NCBI GenBank assembly: GCA_018053845.1
Contig: JAGPKU010000020.1
Coordinates: forward strand, 1-37,128
Length of the DNA: 37,128 nt
Reading direction: 5' to 3'
From: Syntrophobacterales bacterium
Lineage (GTDB): Bacteria; Desulfobacterota; Syntrophia; Syntrophales; UBA2192
The translations under genes and the position numbers were made by a program. Shown here in pieces: positions 1 to 8,336 of the stretch (the first letter of the stretch is position 1; each line of letters starts with the position of its first letter). The notes below the pieces were generated by a model that did no database searches, was not told where the DNA came from, and saw nothing but the letters and a program-made list of their open reading frames with translations.

Positions 1-110
1 CTGACCCCGTATTTATTACGTGGATGCAAGGGAAAAATCGTATTATGATACCGGCTCCGGATGAGAATCGATCAATCGTTGCAGGGTGTTGAGGGAAGGA
101 GGATGAAGCC

Positions 111-1106
111 ATGAAAAAGATCGCAGTTCTCGTCGCACTGATGATGCTGATCGCTGTTCCTTGCGCTTTTGCGCAGTCCCTGGCGGATAAGGCGAAGGCC
201 GAGGGCAAGGTGTCGTTCTACGCCAACATGACCTCCGTCGAGCCCGTGATGGAGGCCTTCCAGAAGAAGTACGGCATCAAGGCCGAGTACACGAGGCTCT
301 CGACGAGCAAGTTCATCGCCACGATCCTGACGGAGCACGCGGCGGGAAAGCTCACGGCCGACGTCCTGCAGGCGCCCGTCCCGGTGATGGAGCTGCTCAA
401 GAGCAAGGGAGTGATCGCCTCCTACGTATCCCCCGCCTCGGCGGGCTACCCGAAGTGGGCCAACAAGGACGGCATGATCCAGAGCTTCGGCATCGAGTAC
501 GTGGCCCTGATCTACAACAAGGAACTCGTCAAGGCGGCCGACGTGCCCAAAACGTACCAGGAGCTGACGGACCCGAAGTGGAAGGGCAAGATCGTCATGG
601 CCGACCCCGCCACGCACCCGACGACGATCTCCTGGCTCGTGGGCCTCAGGGAGAACGTCATCAAGTCCGACGCCGAGTGGCGGGCGTTCCTGAAGGGGCT
701 GGCGGCCAACAGCCCCATGTTCGTGGCCTCCTTCGGCCCCACGCCGGCCCCGATCGAGACGGGCGAGAAGCTCATCGGCATCTCCATGCCCAAGTACATC
801 GTCACCAAGGCCCCGGCGCCGCTCGACTGGGCGAGGGTCTCGCAGCCCATGATGGGCACCCCCCGCGCGATCGGCATCACCGCCAAGGCGCCCCACCCGA
901 ATGCCGCGCGGCTCTTCGTCGACTACTGGCTCTCGAAGGAAGCGATGAAGATCATGGCCGACCAGGTGGGAGAGTACGTGCTGGCCCCGGGCGTCTACCC
1001 GCCCATCGCCGGGATCGACAAGGCCAAGGTCATCCCGATCCGGGAGCTCTCCGACGACGAGATCAAGAAGTGGGGGGCCGAGTTCAAGAAGATCTTCGCG
1101 AAGTAA
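111..1106 (+). CDS. ABC importer periplasmic solute-binding protein (iron(III)/family 1 type)
   Basis: This 331-residue protein is the periplasmic receptor of the ABC importer encoded by the next two genes. It opens with a Sec signal peptide: two lysines, a hydrophobic stretch and AFA before Q22, so cleavage near residue 21. The body has the two-lobed binding-protein pattern, with the hinge region YVALIYNKELV and the motif DPKWKGKIVMADP typical of the iron(III)/thiamine/aminoethylphosphonate receptor group. I see no adjacent tyrosine pair in the C-terminal lobe, which FbpA-type iron binders use, so the ligand cannot be assigned. The start is supported by AAGGAGG about 8 nt upstream of the ATG. 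The order receptor-ATPase-permease on one strand suggests one operon. Family assignment is secure; substrate is unknown. Confidence 0.9.
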   Translation: MKKIAVLVALMMLIAVPCAFAQSLADKAKAEGKVSFYANMTSVEPVMEAFQKKYGIKAEYTRLSTSKFIATILTEHAAGKLTADVLQAPVPVMELLKSKGVIASYVSPASAGYPKWANKDGMIQSFGIEYVALIYNKELVKAADVPKTYQELTDPKWKGKIVMADPATHPTTISWLVGLRENVIKSDAEWRAFLKGLAANSPMFVASFGPTPAPIETGEKLIGISMPKYIVTKAPAPLDWARVSQPMMGTPRAIGITAKAPHPNAARLFVDYWLSKEAMKIMADQVGEYVLAPGVYPPIAGIDKAKVIPIRELSDDEIKKWGAEFKKIFAK

Positions 1107-1117
1107 AGGATGCCTTT

Positions 1118-1159
1118 TTCACCCTCGCCCTGGCCCTCTGCCGTCGAGGGAGAGGGGAA
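1118..1159. repeat. REP-like GC-rich inverted repeat in the receptor-ATPase spacer
   Basis: The spacer holds CCCTCGCCCTGGCCCTCTGC followed by CGAGGGAGAGGGG, an imperfect inverted repeat of CCCTC/GAGGG blocks. It resembles the short palindromic elements dispersed between proteobacterial genes. It could form a hairpin in the transcript that damps read-through from the highly expressed receptor gene. No second copy was aligned in this window, so the repeat label rests on resemblance. Confidence 0.3.
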
Positions 1160-1189
1160 GGAGGGGAAGGTCTGAACGGAGGGGCCGAC

Positions 1190-1201
1190 GAGAGTACTCT
1201 C
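1190..1201. promoter_or_regulatory. Perfect 12-bp palindrome between SD and start of the ATPase gene
   Basis: GAGAGTACTCTC directly abuts the ATG at 1202. The only good Shine-Dalgarno sequence, GGAGGGG (1178-1184), lies 17 nt from the start codon, which is too far. Folding the palindrome (4-bp stem, GTAC loop) would leave an effective spacing of 5 nt. The site could therefore decide initiation, or could be a protein-binding operator. Confidence 0.35.
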
Positions 1202-2290
1202 ATGGAAATCCGCGTAACGAAGGTCAGCAAATTCTACTACTCGGAAGGCAAGCGGATCGAGGCGCTGGTCGACGTCGACCTCGTGATCCCGTCGAACCGG
1301 ATCTTCACCCTCCTGGGCCCGAGCGGCTGCGGCAAGACGACGCTGCTGCGCTGCATCGTGGGCCTGGAGGCGCCGGACTCGGGCGAGATCGCCATCGGCG
1401 ACGAAGTCGTCTTCTCGGCCGAGCGGGGCGTCTTCGTCCCGCCCGACAGGCGGGGCTTGGGCATGGTGTTCCAGACCTACGCCATCTGGCCCCACATGAA
1501 CGTCTTCGACAACGTGGCCTATCCCCTGCAGGCCCGCAACGAGCCGAAAGAGGAGATCGCCCGCAAGGTCGCCCGGGCCCTGCACTTCGTCCAGCTCGAC
1601 GGCTTCGAGAAGCGCCCGGCCACGAAGCTCTCCGGCGGCCAGCAGCAGCGTGTCGCCCTGGCGCGGGCCCTTGTCGCCGAGCCGAAGGTGATCCTCTTCG
1701 ACGAGCCCCTGAGCAACCTCGACGCCAAGCTGCGCGAGGAGACGCGCAAGGAGCTGCGGCGCTTTCTCACGGAGCTGCGCATCACCGCCGTCTACGTCAC
1801 CCACGACCAGATCGAGGCCCTGGCCCTGTCCGATTTGATCGCGGTCATGCGAAACGGCCGCATCGTGGAGACGGGGACGCCGCGGGAGATCTACTTCGAT
1901 TCCGACCGGCAGTTCGTGGCCGACTTCATCGGCCATGCGAATTTCATCCCCGGCACGGTCACGGCCGCGGGCGAGGGGGGCGCGAGGGTCGACACCGCCA
2001 TCGGCCCCATCGCCTGCGCCCGCAAGACCGGCGCGGCGCCGGGACGGGCCGTCTCCGTCTGCATCCGCCCCGAGTTCATCCGCGTGCTGCCGGGGGGCCG
2101 GGGCGACGGGGAGAACGTCTTTCGCGGGAAGGTCGAGTCCCTGGTCTTCGTGGGCGATGCCTGCGAGGGGGAAGTCCGCGTCGGCGGGACCGTGCTCGTC
2201 TTTCGGATCGAGCCGACGGCGGCCGTCCGCGAGGGCGAGGAGATCGCCCTCCACTTCGACCCGCGGCACTGCACGATCCTCATGAACTGA
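1202..2290 (+). CDS. ABC importer ATP-binding protein
   Basis: This 362-residue protein is the cytoplasmic ATPase that powers the importer. Visible motifs in order are Walker A GPSGCGKTT (about 39-47), Q-loop VFQTYAIWPHM, signature LSGGQQQRVALARAL (about 142), Walker B VILFDEPLSNLD (about 163) and the H-loop in YVTHDQ (about 200). A C-terminal regulatory segment of about 120 residues fits a TOBE-type domain, as in FbpC/PotA/MalK-like ATPases. The next gene begins 14 nt after the stop, which supports co-transcription. The start follows the family's usual N-terminus (MEIRVTKVSKFY). The frame stays open upstream without another plausible start. The substrate follows that of the receptor and is unknown. 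Confidence 0.93.
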   Translation: MEIRVTKVSKFYYSEGKRIEALVDVDLVIPSNRIFTLLGPSGCGKTTLLRCIVGLEAPDSGEIAIGDEVVFSAERGVFVPPDRRGLGMVFQTYAIWPHMNVFDNVAYPLQARNEPKEEIARKVARALHFVQLDGFEKRPATKLSGGQQQRVALARALVAEPKVILFDEPLSNLDAKLREETRKELRRFLTELRITAVYVTHDQIEALALSDLIAVMRNGRIVETGTPREIYFDSDRQFVADFIGHANFIPGTVTAAGEGGARVDTAIGPIACARKTGAAPGRAVSVCIRPEFIRVLPGGRGDGENVFRGKVESLVFVGDACEGEVRVGGTVLVFRIEPTAAVREGEEIALHFDPRHCTILMN

Positions 2291-2304
2291 ACGGCGGGCC
2301 TGCC

Positions 2305-3978
2305 ATGGAAAAGACTTCAGCGGCGCTGACGCCGGGCCTCATCGCGATCGTCGGGTTCCTCACGCTCTGCCCCGTCGTCATGCTCGTCCTGGGGAGCTTC
2401 AGCGGCGAGTTGGGCGCCTTCGGCGCCTTCACGCCGGAGAAGTACGTCGCGGCCTACACGGACCCGGCCTTCGCGGAGATCCTCGTCAGCACGGTCCTCT
2501 TCACCCTGGGCTCGGCCCTCGTCGCAACGGGGCTGGCCCTCTTTCTGGCCTACCTCAACACGCGGACCAACATCCCCGGCAAGTTCATGTTCGGCGTCAT
2601 CTCGCTCATCCCGATGATGGTGCCGCACATCCTGTTCGCCGTCAGCTGGGTGCTGCTGCTCAACCCGTCCAACGGCATGATCAATCTTTTCCTGCGGCAG
2701 CTGGGCCTCGAGGGGGCGGCGCTCAACATCTACTCGCTCACGGGGATGATCCTCGTCGAGGGGCTGCTCGACCTGCCCATCGCCTACCTGGTTGTTGCGC
2801 CGGCCATGTCGGCCTTCGACGTCGCCCTCGAGGAGTCCTCGCGGGTCTGCGGGGCATCGAACCGGCGGACGCTATTCCGCGTGACCCTGCCCGTGCTGCG
2901 GCCCGCGATCCTGGCGGCGCTGACGCTCGTCATCGTCCGGAGCCTCGCCTCCTTCGCCGTGCCGTCGGTCATCGGCATGCCGGGCCGGATCTACGTGCTG
3001 GCCACCCACATCTACAGCATCGTCGCCACGGGCTACGCCGCCGACTACGGGATGGCGGCGGCGGTGGGCATGAGCGCCCTGGCGGCCTCCATCACCCTGA
3101 TCGTGCTGTACCGGCGTCTCACCCGCGAGGGCGAGAAGTACGTGACCGTCTCGAGCCGCGGCTACCGGCCCAGCGTCATCGATCTGAAGGCCGCCCGCTA
3201 CCCGCTCTTCGCCGTCGTGGCTCTCCTTTCCTTCGTCCTCATCGTCCTTCCGATCCTCGTGCTCTTCTACACGTCGCTTGTCCCCTACGTGATGACGCCC
3301 GGCGCGAAGGCCTTCGCGGCGATGGGCTGGCGGCACTGGGTCACGGTCCTCAAGGACCCCGTCTCGCTGCTCGCACTGAAGAACAGCCTCTGTCTCGGCA
3401 TCGGCGGCGCGACGCTGGGGATCGTCCTGTCCTTCTTCGTGGCCTACGTGATCGTCAAGGTTCGGACGAAGGCCTCGGGGCTGCTCGAGTCGCTGAGCTT
3501 CCTCTCTTTCTCCTTCCCCGGGATCGTCGTGGGGGTCGGCTTCATGTGGTTCTTCGTCCAGACGCCGCTCTACTCCACGATCTGGGCCCTGCTGATCGGC
3601 TACATCGCCACCTACCTGCCCTACGGCCTGCGGCCGCTGACGAGCGCCTTCGTCCAGATCCACAGCCACCTGGAGGAATCCTCGCGGGTCTGCGGGGGCG
3701 GGCCCTTCTACACCATGCGCCGGATCGTCCTGCCGCTGCTCGTCCCCGGGATCGCCTCGGGGTGGATCCTCATGGCCACCATGTTCGTCCGCGAGCTGAG
3801 CCTCTCCGTCGTCCTGTCGCGGCCCGGCACGGAGGTGCTGGCCGTGCAGATCCTGCGCTTCGCCGAGGACGGCCTCTGGGGGCGGCTCTCAGCACTCGGC
3901 ATCATCATGATCTTCATCTCCACGGTCCTGGTGGTGCTCGCAAACCTGATCGCGAAGAAACTGTCCAGACAGGATTAA
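2305..3978 (+). CDS. ABC importer permease, two fused membrane domains
   Basis: This 557-residue inner-membrane protein forms the whole transport channel. It contains two homologous permease halves of about 270 residues, each with roughly six hydrophobic helices. Each half has an EAA-type coupling loop that begins LEESSRVCG, followed by RVTLPVLRPAI in the first half and RIVLPLLVPGI in the second. These loops dock onto the ATPase. Fused permeases of this length are normal for the FbpB/AfuB/ThiP group. It is the last gene of the operon and is followed by two hairpins, the second a clear terminator. The C-terminus is lysine-rich and cytoplasmic. Confidence 0.92.
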   Translation: MEKTSAALTPGLIAIVGFLTLCPVVMLVLGSFSGELGAFGAFTPEKYVAAYTDPAFAEILVSTVLFTLGSALVATGLALFLAYLNTRTNIPGKFMFGVISLIPMMVPHILFAVSWVLLLNPSNGMINLFLRQLGLEGAALNIYSLTGMILVEGLLDLPIAYLVVAPAMSAFDVALEESSRVCGASNRRTLFRVTLPVLRPAILAALTLVIVRSLASFAVPSVIGMPGRIYVLATHIYSIVATGYAADYGMAAAVGMSALAASITLIVLYRRLTREGEKYVTVSSRGYRPSVIDLKAARYPLFAVVALLSFVLIVLPILVLFYTSLVPYVMTPGAKAFAAMGWRHWVTVLKDPVSLLALKNSLCLGIGGATLGIVLSFFVAYVIVKVRTKASGLLESLSFLSFSFPGIVVGVGFMWFFVQTPLYSTIWALLIGYIATYLPYGLRPLTSAFVQIHSHLEESSRVCGGGPFYTMRRIVLPLLVPGIASGWILMATMFVRELSLSVVLSRPGTEVLAVQILRFAEDGLWGRLSALGIIMIFISTVLVVLANLIAKKLSRQD

Positions 3979-3983
3979 ACAAA

Positions 3984-4004
3984 AAAAGGGGACAGTCCCC
4001 TTTT
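3984..4004. repeat. Short palindrome AAAAGGGGA-CAG-TCCCCTTTT
   Basis: A perfect 9-bp inverted repeat with a 3-nt loop lies 5 nt after the permease stop codon, just before the main terminator. Its GGGGACAGTCCCC core resembles palindromes scattered in many Desulfobacterota and related genomes, sometimes linked to REP-associated transposases. No transposase is present here. It may also help termination. Confidence 0.45.
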
Positions 4005-4018
4005 CTGACAAAAAAAAG

Positions 4019-4053
4019 AAAGCCCCGGAAGCGGTCGCCGCCGGGGCTTTTTT
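4019..4053 (+). terminator. Rho-independent terminator of the ABC operon
   Basis: AAAGCCCCGG (4019-4028) pairs perfectly with CCGGGGCTTT (4041-4050) around a 12-nt loop, and the T-run continues to 4053. The A-run on the other side makes it likely to serve the convergent minus-strand gene ending at 4073 as well. Confidence 0.88.
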
Positions 4054-4072
4054 ATCTCCGCTGTCCTTTCTG

Positions 4073-4450
4073 CTACTGGAAGATCTTCGGCACGCCAAGA
4101 ACCTTGATGGGGTCCTCATCGGGCTTCAGGTCCATGAGCTTCACCAGTTCGGGGCGGATCTTTTCCCAGTCCTGCCCGGCCAATGGTTTGCCCATCTCGT
4201 AGGCCAGGGCCGAGCACACCCGGTTGTGGAGGATGTCGCCCCCGGGCTCCTTCAACTGCCGGACTGCCGTGGCGATCATGACGTCCATGAGGCCCTGCAG
4301 CTCCGGGAATTCCTTGAGGTAGGCCTTCTCCCAGGCCAGGTAGAGCTCGGTCAGGGCGTACCTATCCTGGGAGGCCGCCGCAGCCGTGCCCGCCGCCCCG
4401 ACGACAATCACCAGCGCTATGATGCAGGCGATGCACTTCTTGCCGTTCAT
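4073..4450 (-). CDS. Small exported protein of unknown function
   Basis: I do not recognise this protein of about 125 residues. It starts with a clear signal peptide: MNGKK, a hydrophobic run IACIIALVIVVGAAG, then TAAAASQ with cleavage near the AAA. The mature part is charged and mostly helical, with no obvious catalytic motif. The start at 4450 lies about 9 nt from AAGAGG. An ATG two codons upstream (4456) would sit too close to that site. The gene stands alone, convergent with the ABC operon and divergent from another small exported protein. The signal peptide shows that the product leaves the cytoplasm; its role is unknown. Confidence 0.7.
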   Translation of the reverse strand: MNGKKCIACIIALVIVVGAAGTAAAASQDRYALTELYLAWEKAYLKEFPELQGLMDVMIATAVRQLKEPGGDILHNRVCSALAYEMGKPLAGQDWEKIRPELVKLMDLKPDEDPIKVLGVPKIFQ

Positions 4451-4674
4451 GTCCATCAACCTCTTTTCGCCGTCGTTCGATGCCGGTCCTATGGTGGTCC
4501 AATACCACGAAATGACGTCGACTTTCAGCTGACACCTCATCCCGGCCAGTCCGAACTCCGGGGCTGTAAACCGAATGCCCCGCCGTCCGTTTTACGAGTC
4601 AACGGAACGATTCGCGTTCAGGGACTGAACAAGGACAACGGAAAGAATTCAACCCCAGGGAAAGGATCCGAACC

Positions 4675-4992
4675 ATGCAACGCATTCTGCTCGCTCTTGC
4701 CATCACCCTCGTTGCCGCGACGGCGGCGCAAGCTGCCGACGTCGGCGTATCCGTCAGCATCGGCCAGCCCGGGTTCTATGGCCAGTTCTCCATCGGGCAC
4801 TTTTCCCCGCCGGTTGTCTACGCGCCGCCCGTCGCGGTGTACCCGGCGCCGGTCGTCGTCCGGCCCGTTGCCGTGGTCCACGCCCGGCCGATCTACGTGC
4901 ACGTGCCCCCGGGCCATGTGAAGCACTGGCAGCGCTACCACCGCGGCCACCCCGTGTACTATCGTCACGACGGACGGTACGATCACCGGTAA
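4675..4992 (+). CDS. Small exported Pro/Val/His-rich protein
   Basis: This 105-residue protein has a signal peptide (MQRILLALAITLVAATAAQA, cleavage before ADV). A mature region rich in Pro, Val and Tyr follows (PPVVYAPPVAVYPAPVVV), with a basic, His-rich tail (GHVKHWQRYHRGH). Similar short proteins with PVYAPP-type repeats are commonly annotated as hypothetical periplasmic or envelope proteins in Gram-negative bacteria. AAGGA sits 8 nt before the ATG. It is a single gene, followed by a long perfect hairpin. The His-rich tail might bind metal, but this is inference. Confidence 0.72.
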   Translation: MQRILLALAITLVAATAAQAADVGVSVSIGQPGFYGQFSIGHFSPPVVYAPPVAVYPAPVVVRPVAVVHARPIYVHVPPGHVKHWQRYHRGHPVYYRHDGRYDHR

Positions 4993-5073
4993 GGGCTCGC
5001 GGCGGACGCCGCCCCCCCCATGAAATCTTGAGCGATCGAGGAGCGCGAAACCCCTTCGTGCTCTGGAATAGAA

Positions 5074-5105
5074 GGAAAGCAGGGCCCGTGCAGGCCCTGC
5101 TTTCC
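5074..5105. terminator. Perfect 13-bp hairpin between convergent genes
   Basis: GGAAAGCAGGGCC pairs perfectly with GGCCCTGCTTTCC across a 6-nt loop (CGTGCA). It lies between the plus gene ending at 4992 and the minus gene ending at 5136. There is no long T-tract, but position and stability suggest a bidirectional terminator. Confidence 0.65.
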
Positions 5106-5135
5106 TGTTGACGCTCCCGCCTGCCGGGCCGGTTT

Positions 5136-6017
5136 TCATGCGCCGCCCGCGGAACGGTTTGTGAGATAAATGCCCGAGAGCACCAGGGCCGCACCGATGA
5201 GCAGCGAGGCATCGATCGACTCGCCGAGCAGGAAAAAGGACATGATGACGGCGCTGATGGGCACGAAGTTGATGAACACCCCCGCCTTCGAGGGACCGAT
5301 CTCCCTGATTCCCTCGTAGTACCAGATGAACCCGAGGCAGGTGCCGAAGAAGCCCAGGTAGACGATCGAGAGCCATGCGGAAAGCGAGTAGCTCCCGAGG
5401 CTGCCCGCCATCCCCTCGACGAGGGCCGGCGGCAGGAGGGCCGCCGAGCCGACGAGACAGGCATAGGTCACCGCCGAGACGGGCCGCACGTCCCGCATGA
5501 CGATCTTGCCGATGAGCGAATAGGACACCCAGCTGGCGACGCAGCCGAAAATGAACAGCTCGCCCCGGCCGATCGCCCCCTGGAGGATCTCCCCCGGGTT
5601 GCCGCGCGTGATCACGTAGACGGCGCCGCAGACGGACAGCGCGACCCCGACGGCTTTGAGCAGGGTCATCTTCTCGCCCCGGAACAGCAGCGCTGCAAAG
5701 AGGGAGATGAGCACCGGGTTGGAGGCCACGATGACCGACGCGCGGCCCGCCTGCACGGTCTGCATGCCCGTGAGGAAAAACACGTTGTAGAGGAAGACGC
5801 CCGTCATGCCCGAGAGGATGACGAAAAGGGCCGGCTTCCTGCCGAGCGATTGAAGCCGTCCCTCGAGGTGCCGGACCAGGGGGAACATGCACACCGAGGC
5901 GACGAGGAACCGCAGGAAGGAGCCCGCGTAGGGCTCCACTTCCCGGGCGAGGACGCGGCCCGCGACGAAGGTCCCGCCCCAGAAGACCGCCGTGAGGAAG
6001 AGCTTGGCGTAGATCAT
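5136..6017 (-). CDS. EamA/DMT-family inner-membrane transporter
   Basis: This protein of about 293 residues has roughly ten hydrophobic helices in two EamA repeats. It has the family start (IYAKLFLTAVFWGGTFVAGRVL) and conserved pieces such as ASNPVLISLFAALLFRGEK and YLGFFGTCLGFIWYYEGI. Members export amino acids, nucleosides or other metabolites, or take up sugars; the substrate cannot be told from sequence. The start at 6017 overlaps the azlD stop in an ATGA arrangement, implying translational coupling. The company of azlCD makes amino-acid export a reasonable inference. The frame is open further upstream, but that part lies inside azlD. Confidence 0.88.
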   Translation of the reverse strand: MIYAKLFLTAVFWGGTFVAGRVLAREVEPYAGSFLRFLVASVCMFPLVRHLEGRLQSLGRKPALFVILSGMTGVFLYNVFFLTGMQTVQAGRASVIVASNPVLISLFAALLFRGEKMTLLKAVGVALSVCGAVYVITRGNPGEILQGAIGRGELFIFGCVASWVSYSLIGKIVMRDVRPVSAVTYACLVGSAALLPPALVEGMAGSLGSYSLSAWLSIVYLGFFGTCLGFIWYYEGIREIGPSKAGVFINFVPISAVIMSFFLLGESIDASLLIGAALVLSGIYLTNRSAGGA

Positions 6018-6340
6018 CCGAGGACCCTCCCCGCCAGCCAGTAGAGGGCCATCCCGAGCACGACGGTGCCCCCCAGGGAACGCGTCCGCAGGGCGAACAG
6101 GAACACGGGCGCCGCCACGAGCAGGTCGATGTTCCAGAGCGACAGCTGCCGGGGCTCTCCGGCGGTCAGCAACGCCGGCAGGATCAGGGCGCTGAGGATC
6201 GCCGCCGGTATGAGGTCGAGCCACTCCTCGAGCCAGCGCGGCAGCGAACGCTGCGAGAGGGCGACCAGGGGCGCCCACCGCGGCACGTAGGTGACGAGGC
6301 CCATCCCGAGGCATAAAAGAAGGTACTCCTGCGTGATCAT
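6014..6340 (-). CDS. azlD: AzlD-type branched-chain amino-acid transport subunit
   Basis: This 108-residue protein has about four hydrophobic helices and the family's typical text: GLVTYVPRWAPLVAL near the start, IPAAILSALILPALL in the middle and a C-terminal GTVVLGMALYWLAGRVL. AzlD is the small partner of AzlC, and together they form an inner-membrane exporter of branched-chain amino acids. It sits downstream of azlC on the same strand and overlaps the following EamA gene by 4 nt. The 126-nt spacer to azlC is long for such a pair and is filled by a palindromic element. Confidence 0.9.
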   Translation of the reverse strand: MITQEYLLLCLGMGLVTYVPRWAPLVALSQRSLPRWLEEWLDLIPAAILSALILPALLTAGEPRQLSLWNIDLLVAAPVFLFALRTRSLGGTVVLGMALYWLAGRVLG

Positions 6341-6370
6341 CCCTTGAAAGACCCTTTTCCCGGGTTCATG

Positions 6371-6432
6371 GTCATCCTCGCGGAAGCGGGGATCCAGTCC
6401 ATGTGAGGATTCCCGGTCAAGCCGGGAATGAC
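6371..6432. repeat. Paired palindromic (REP-type) elements between azlC and azlD
   Basis: Two related units, GTCATCCTCGCGGAAGCGGG and ATTCCCGGTCAAGCCGGGAA with a trailing TGAC, face each other as inverted GTCAT...ATGAC ends. Each can also fold alone. The pattern of GGAATGAC ends around a CCCG/CGGG stem is a widespread proteobacterial intergenic repeat type. It splits a gene pair that is normally tightly spaced. Confidence 0.6.
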
Positions 6433-6466
6433 ACTCGTTGCTTGCTGCTTGTGCTGCACGTTCCCC

Positions 6467-7210
6467 TTACCGCCGATCTTTTCCCGCCGGGGGAGAGGAT
6501 GTGATCCGTGAAGGCCATCTCCTCCGGATGAAAAGACCCGCCGTGGCGGCGATGACCGAAGCCGCCACGATGTAGCTGTTGCCGGGGACGGTCAGCGAGA
6601 TCGCCACCGCCGAACTCCCGGCAATCGCGGCGGTCAGGACGTAAATCCCTCCCCTCAACTGATAGACGAGCAGGCACAGGAACATCCCCATGAGCGCGTA
6701 ATCGATCCCGAAGGCATGTGCCGGGATCAGGGCCCCGCCCAGCGCGCCCGCTGCGGTGCTCGTCACCCAGAAGGCATTGGTGACGTGGTTGACCGTCAGC
6801 GCCCGCCGCCAGTCCCAGCCCCCCTCCCGGAACCGCACCAGGTTCAGGGCGAAGCTCTCGTCGGTGATCCCGTAGGCAAAAAGCGTGAGCCGGCGCTTGT
6901 CAATCCCCTTGAGGTGGACGGAAAGGGCGGAGCTCATGAGCAGGTGACGCAGGTTGACGGTGAAGGTCGTGGCGATGATTGCGGGGATCCCCGCCCCCGC
7001 CCCCAGCATGGCCACGGCGATGTACTGGGCGCTGCCCGCGAAGACGAGCGCCGACATCAGCGCGACGGCAAGCGGCGAGAGGCCCGCCTTCTGGGCGAGC
7101 ACGCCGAAGGCCAACCCGATGGGGATGTAGCCCAGGCAGATGGGCCAGGCCGCCCGGAGCCCGTCGTGCAGGACGAAAGTGTTGTCCGCGGATTTTGTGT
7201 TGTCCGTCAT
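6467..7210 (-). CDS. azlC: AzlC-type branched-chain amino-acid exporter
   Basis: This 247-residue inner-membrane protein has hallmark segments of the AzlC family: AWPICLGYIPIGLAFGVLA, ALVFAGSAQYIAV and TFTVNLRHLLMSSAL, followed by a stretch containing AYGITDESFAL. These regions form the conserved pore of the exporter that works with AzlD. Length is normal for the family. It is the first gene of a minus-strand unit azlC-azlD-EamA. The ATG at 7210 precedes MTDNTKSADN, a polar N-terminus on the cytoplasmic side. No Lrp-type regulator gene is next to it. Confidence 0.92.
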   Translation of the reverse strand: MTDNTKSADNTFVLHDGLRAAWPICLGYIPIGLAFGVLAQKAGLSPLAVALMSALVFAGSAQYIAVAMLGAGAGIPAIIATTFTVNLRHLLMSSALSVHLKGIDKRRLTLFAYGITDESFALNLVRFREGGWDWRRALTVNHVTNAFWVTSTAAGALGGALIPAHAFGIDYALMGMFLCLLVYQLRGGIYVLTAAIAGSSAVAISLTVPGNSYIVAASVIAATAGLFIRRRWPSRITSSPPAGKDRR

Positions 7211-7230
7211 CGCTGCGGTCGTGCAGTGCG

Positions 7231-7298
7231 GAAGTGACGAAGAGCGGAAGATCGGCGTTGGTGGAAGATTTCTTTTCTGATCCGCTCTTCCTCACTTC
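7231..7298. repeat. Inverted repeat upstream of azlC
   Basis: GAAGTGACGAAGAGCGGA (7231-7248) is matched by TCCGCTCTTCCTCACTTC (7281-7298), 17 of 18 positions complementary, with a 32-nt loop. A small CCGGCA/TGCCGG hairpin follows at 7316-7333. The spacer lies between the exonuclease III stop and the azlC start, so it may be a terminator-like structure or a mobile palindromic repeat. Confidence 0.5.
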
Positions 7299-7364
7299 TG
7301 CTCTTCCGATTTTCACCGGCATGATGCTGCCGGACAAACAAACGGCAAACAGCGGGTCATCCGC

Positions 7365-8150
7365 CTAGAGTTTGAATTCGGCGACGACAGGCGTGTGGTC
7401 CGAGGGCTTCTCGGCTTTCCTCGGCTCCAGGTCGATCCAGCAGTCGACGGACTTCTTCGCCAGCGGCGCCGTGGCCAGGATGTGATCCACGCGCCACCCG
7501 AGCCCCCGCTCCACCGACTTGGGCACCCGGTAATCGAAGAAGGAATACTGGTTGGGCTCCCCCGGGTGATGCTTGCGGAAGACGTCCACGAACCCCCAGT
7601 CCTTCACGTGGTCAAACCCCTCCCAGACCTCGGGCGTGAAGTCCACGTGCCCCAGGAGCCTCTTGGGGTTGTGCACGTCGATTGCCTCGCGGGCCACATT
7701 GAGGTCGCCGCACCACAGGATCATCTGGTCCGGCTTGAAGTGTCTTGCGAAGAATTTCCGGAGGCGCCTGAACCACTCGAGCTTGTAGGCGAACCTCGGG
7801 CTCTCCCGCTCGACGCCCTGGGGGACGTACGTGTTGACCACGGCGATCCCCGAGAAGACGGCCCGGATCAGGCGGTCCTCGTCGGCGGGGCCGCCGTCGT
7901 CGAGGCCGAGGGACACCCGGTCGGCTTTCCCCGAGGATACGATGGCCACGCCGTTGTATCCCTTGCCCCCGCGGTAGACCACGTTCCAGCCTGCCTCCTC
8001 GAACTCCCTTGCCGGGAACCTGGCGTCTTCCACCTTGGTTTCCTGCAGGCACAGCACCGCGGGCCGGTTCTTCTCGAGCCAGGGCAGCACGACGGGAAGC
8101 CGGCTGCGGACCGAGTTGACGTTGTACGTGGCGATCTTGAAGGTCTTCAT
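7365..8150 (-). CDS. xth: Exodeoxyribonuclease III (AP endonuclease)
   Basis: This 261-residue enzyme nicks DNA at abasic sites and removes nucleotides from 3' ends in base-excision repair. Catalytic motifs of the exonuclease III family are all visible: [12 protein letters not shown] near the start, CLQETK with the metal-binding Glu, NTYVPQG, the WCGDLNVA motif, GWRVDHIL and the C-terminal [10 protein letters not shown] with the catalytic Asp-His pair. The length is standard. The gene stands alone on the minus strand with its start facing the YbaK-like gene. Assignment is secure. Confidence 0.95.
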   Translation of the reverse strand: MKTFKIATYNVNSVRSRLPVVLPWLEKNRPAVLCLQETKVEDARFPAREFEEAGWNVVYRGGKGYNGVAIVSSGKADRVSLGLDDGGPADEDRLIRAVFSGIAVVNTYVPQGVERESPRFAYKLEWFRRLRKFFARHFKPDQMILWCGDLNVAREAIDVHNPKRLLGHVDFTPEVWEGFDHVKDWGFVDVFRKHHPGEPNQYSFFDYRVPKSVERGLGWRVDHILATAPLAKKSVDCWIDLEPRKAEKPSDHTPVVAEFKL

Positions 8151-8336
8151 GATCCCCTCCTTTGCGGCTGCGCGCCTGCGAGCGTATCACAGATTTCGGC
8201 TTATCAGGAAGGGAGAATTCTGCTAAGAAAATCGTGTCGCCGTTGCCGCCCTGCTCCGCTCCGCGGGGCGGCCCGGCAGGGGAGGAGCCAGACATGGTCG
8301 CGCAGCCCGACGGGATGCGCCCCCGGTCCGCCTCGC

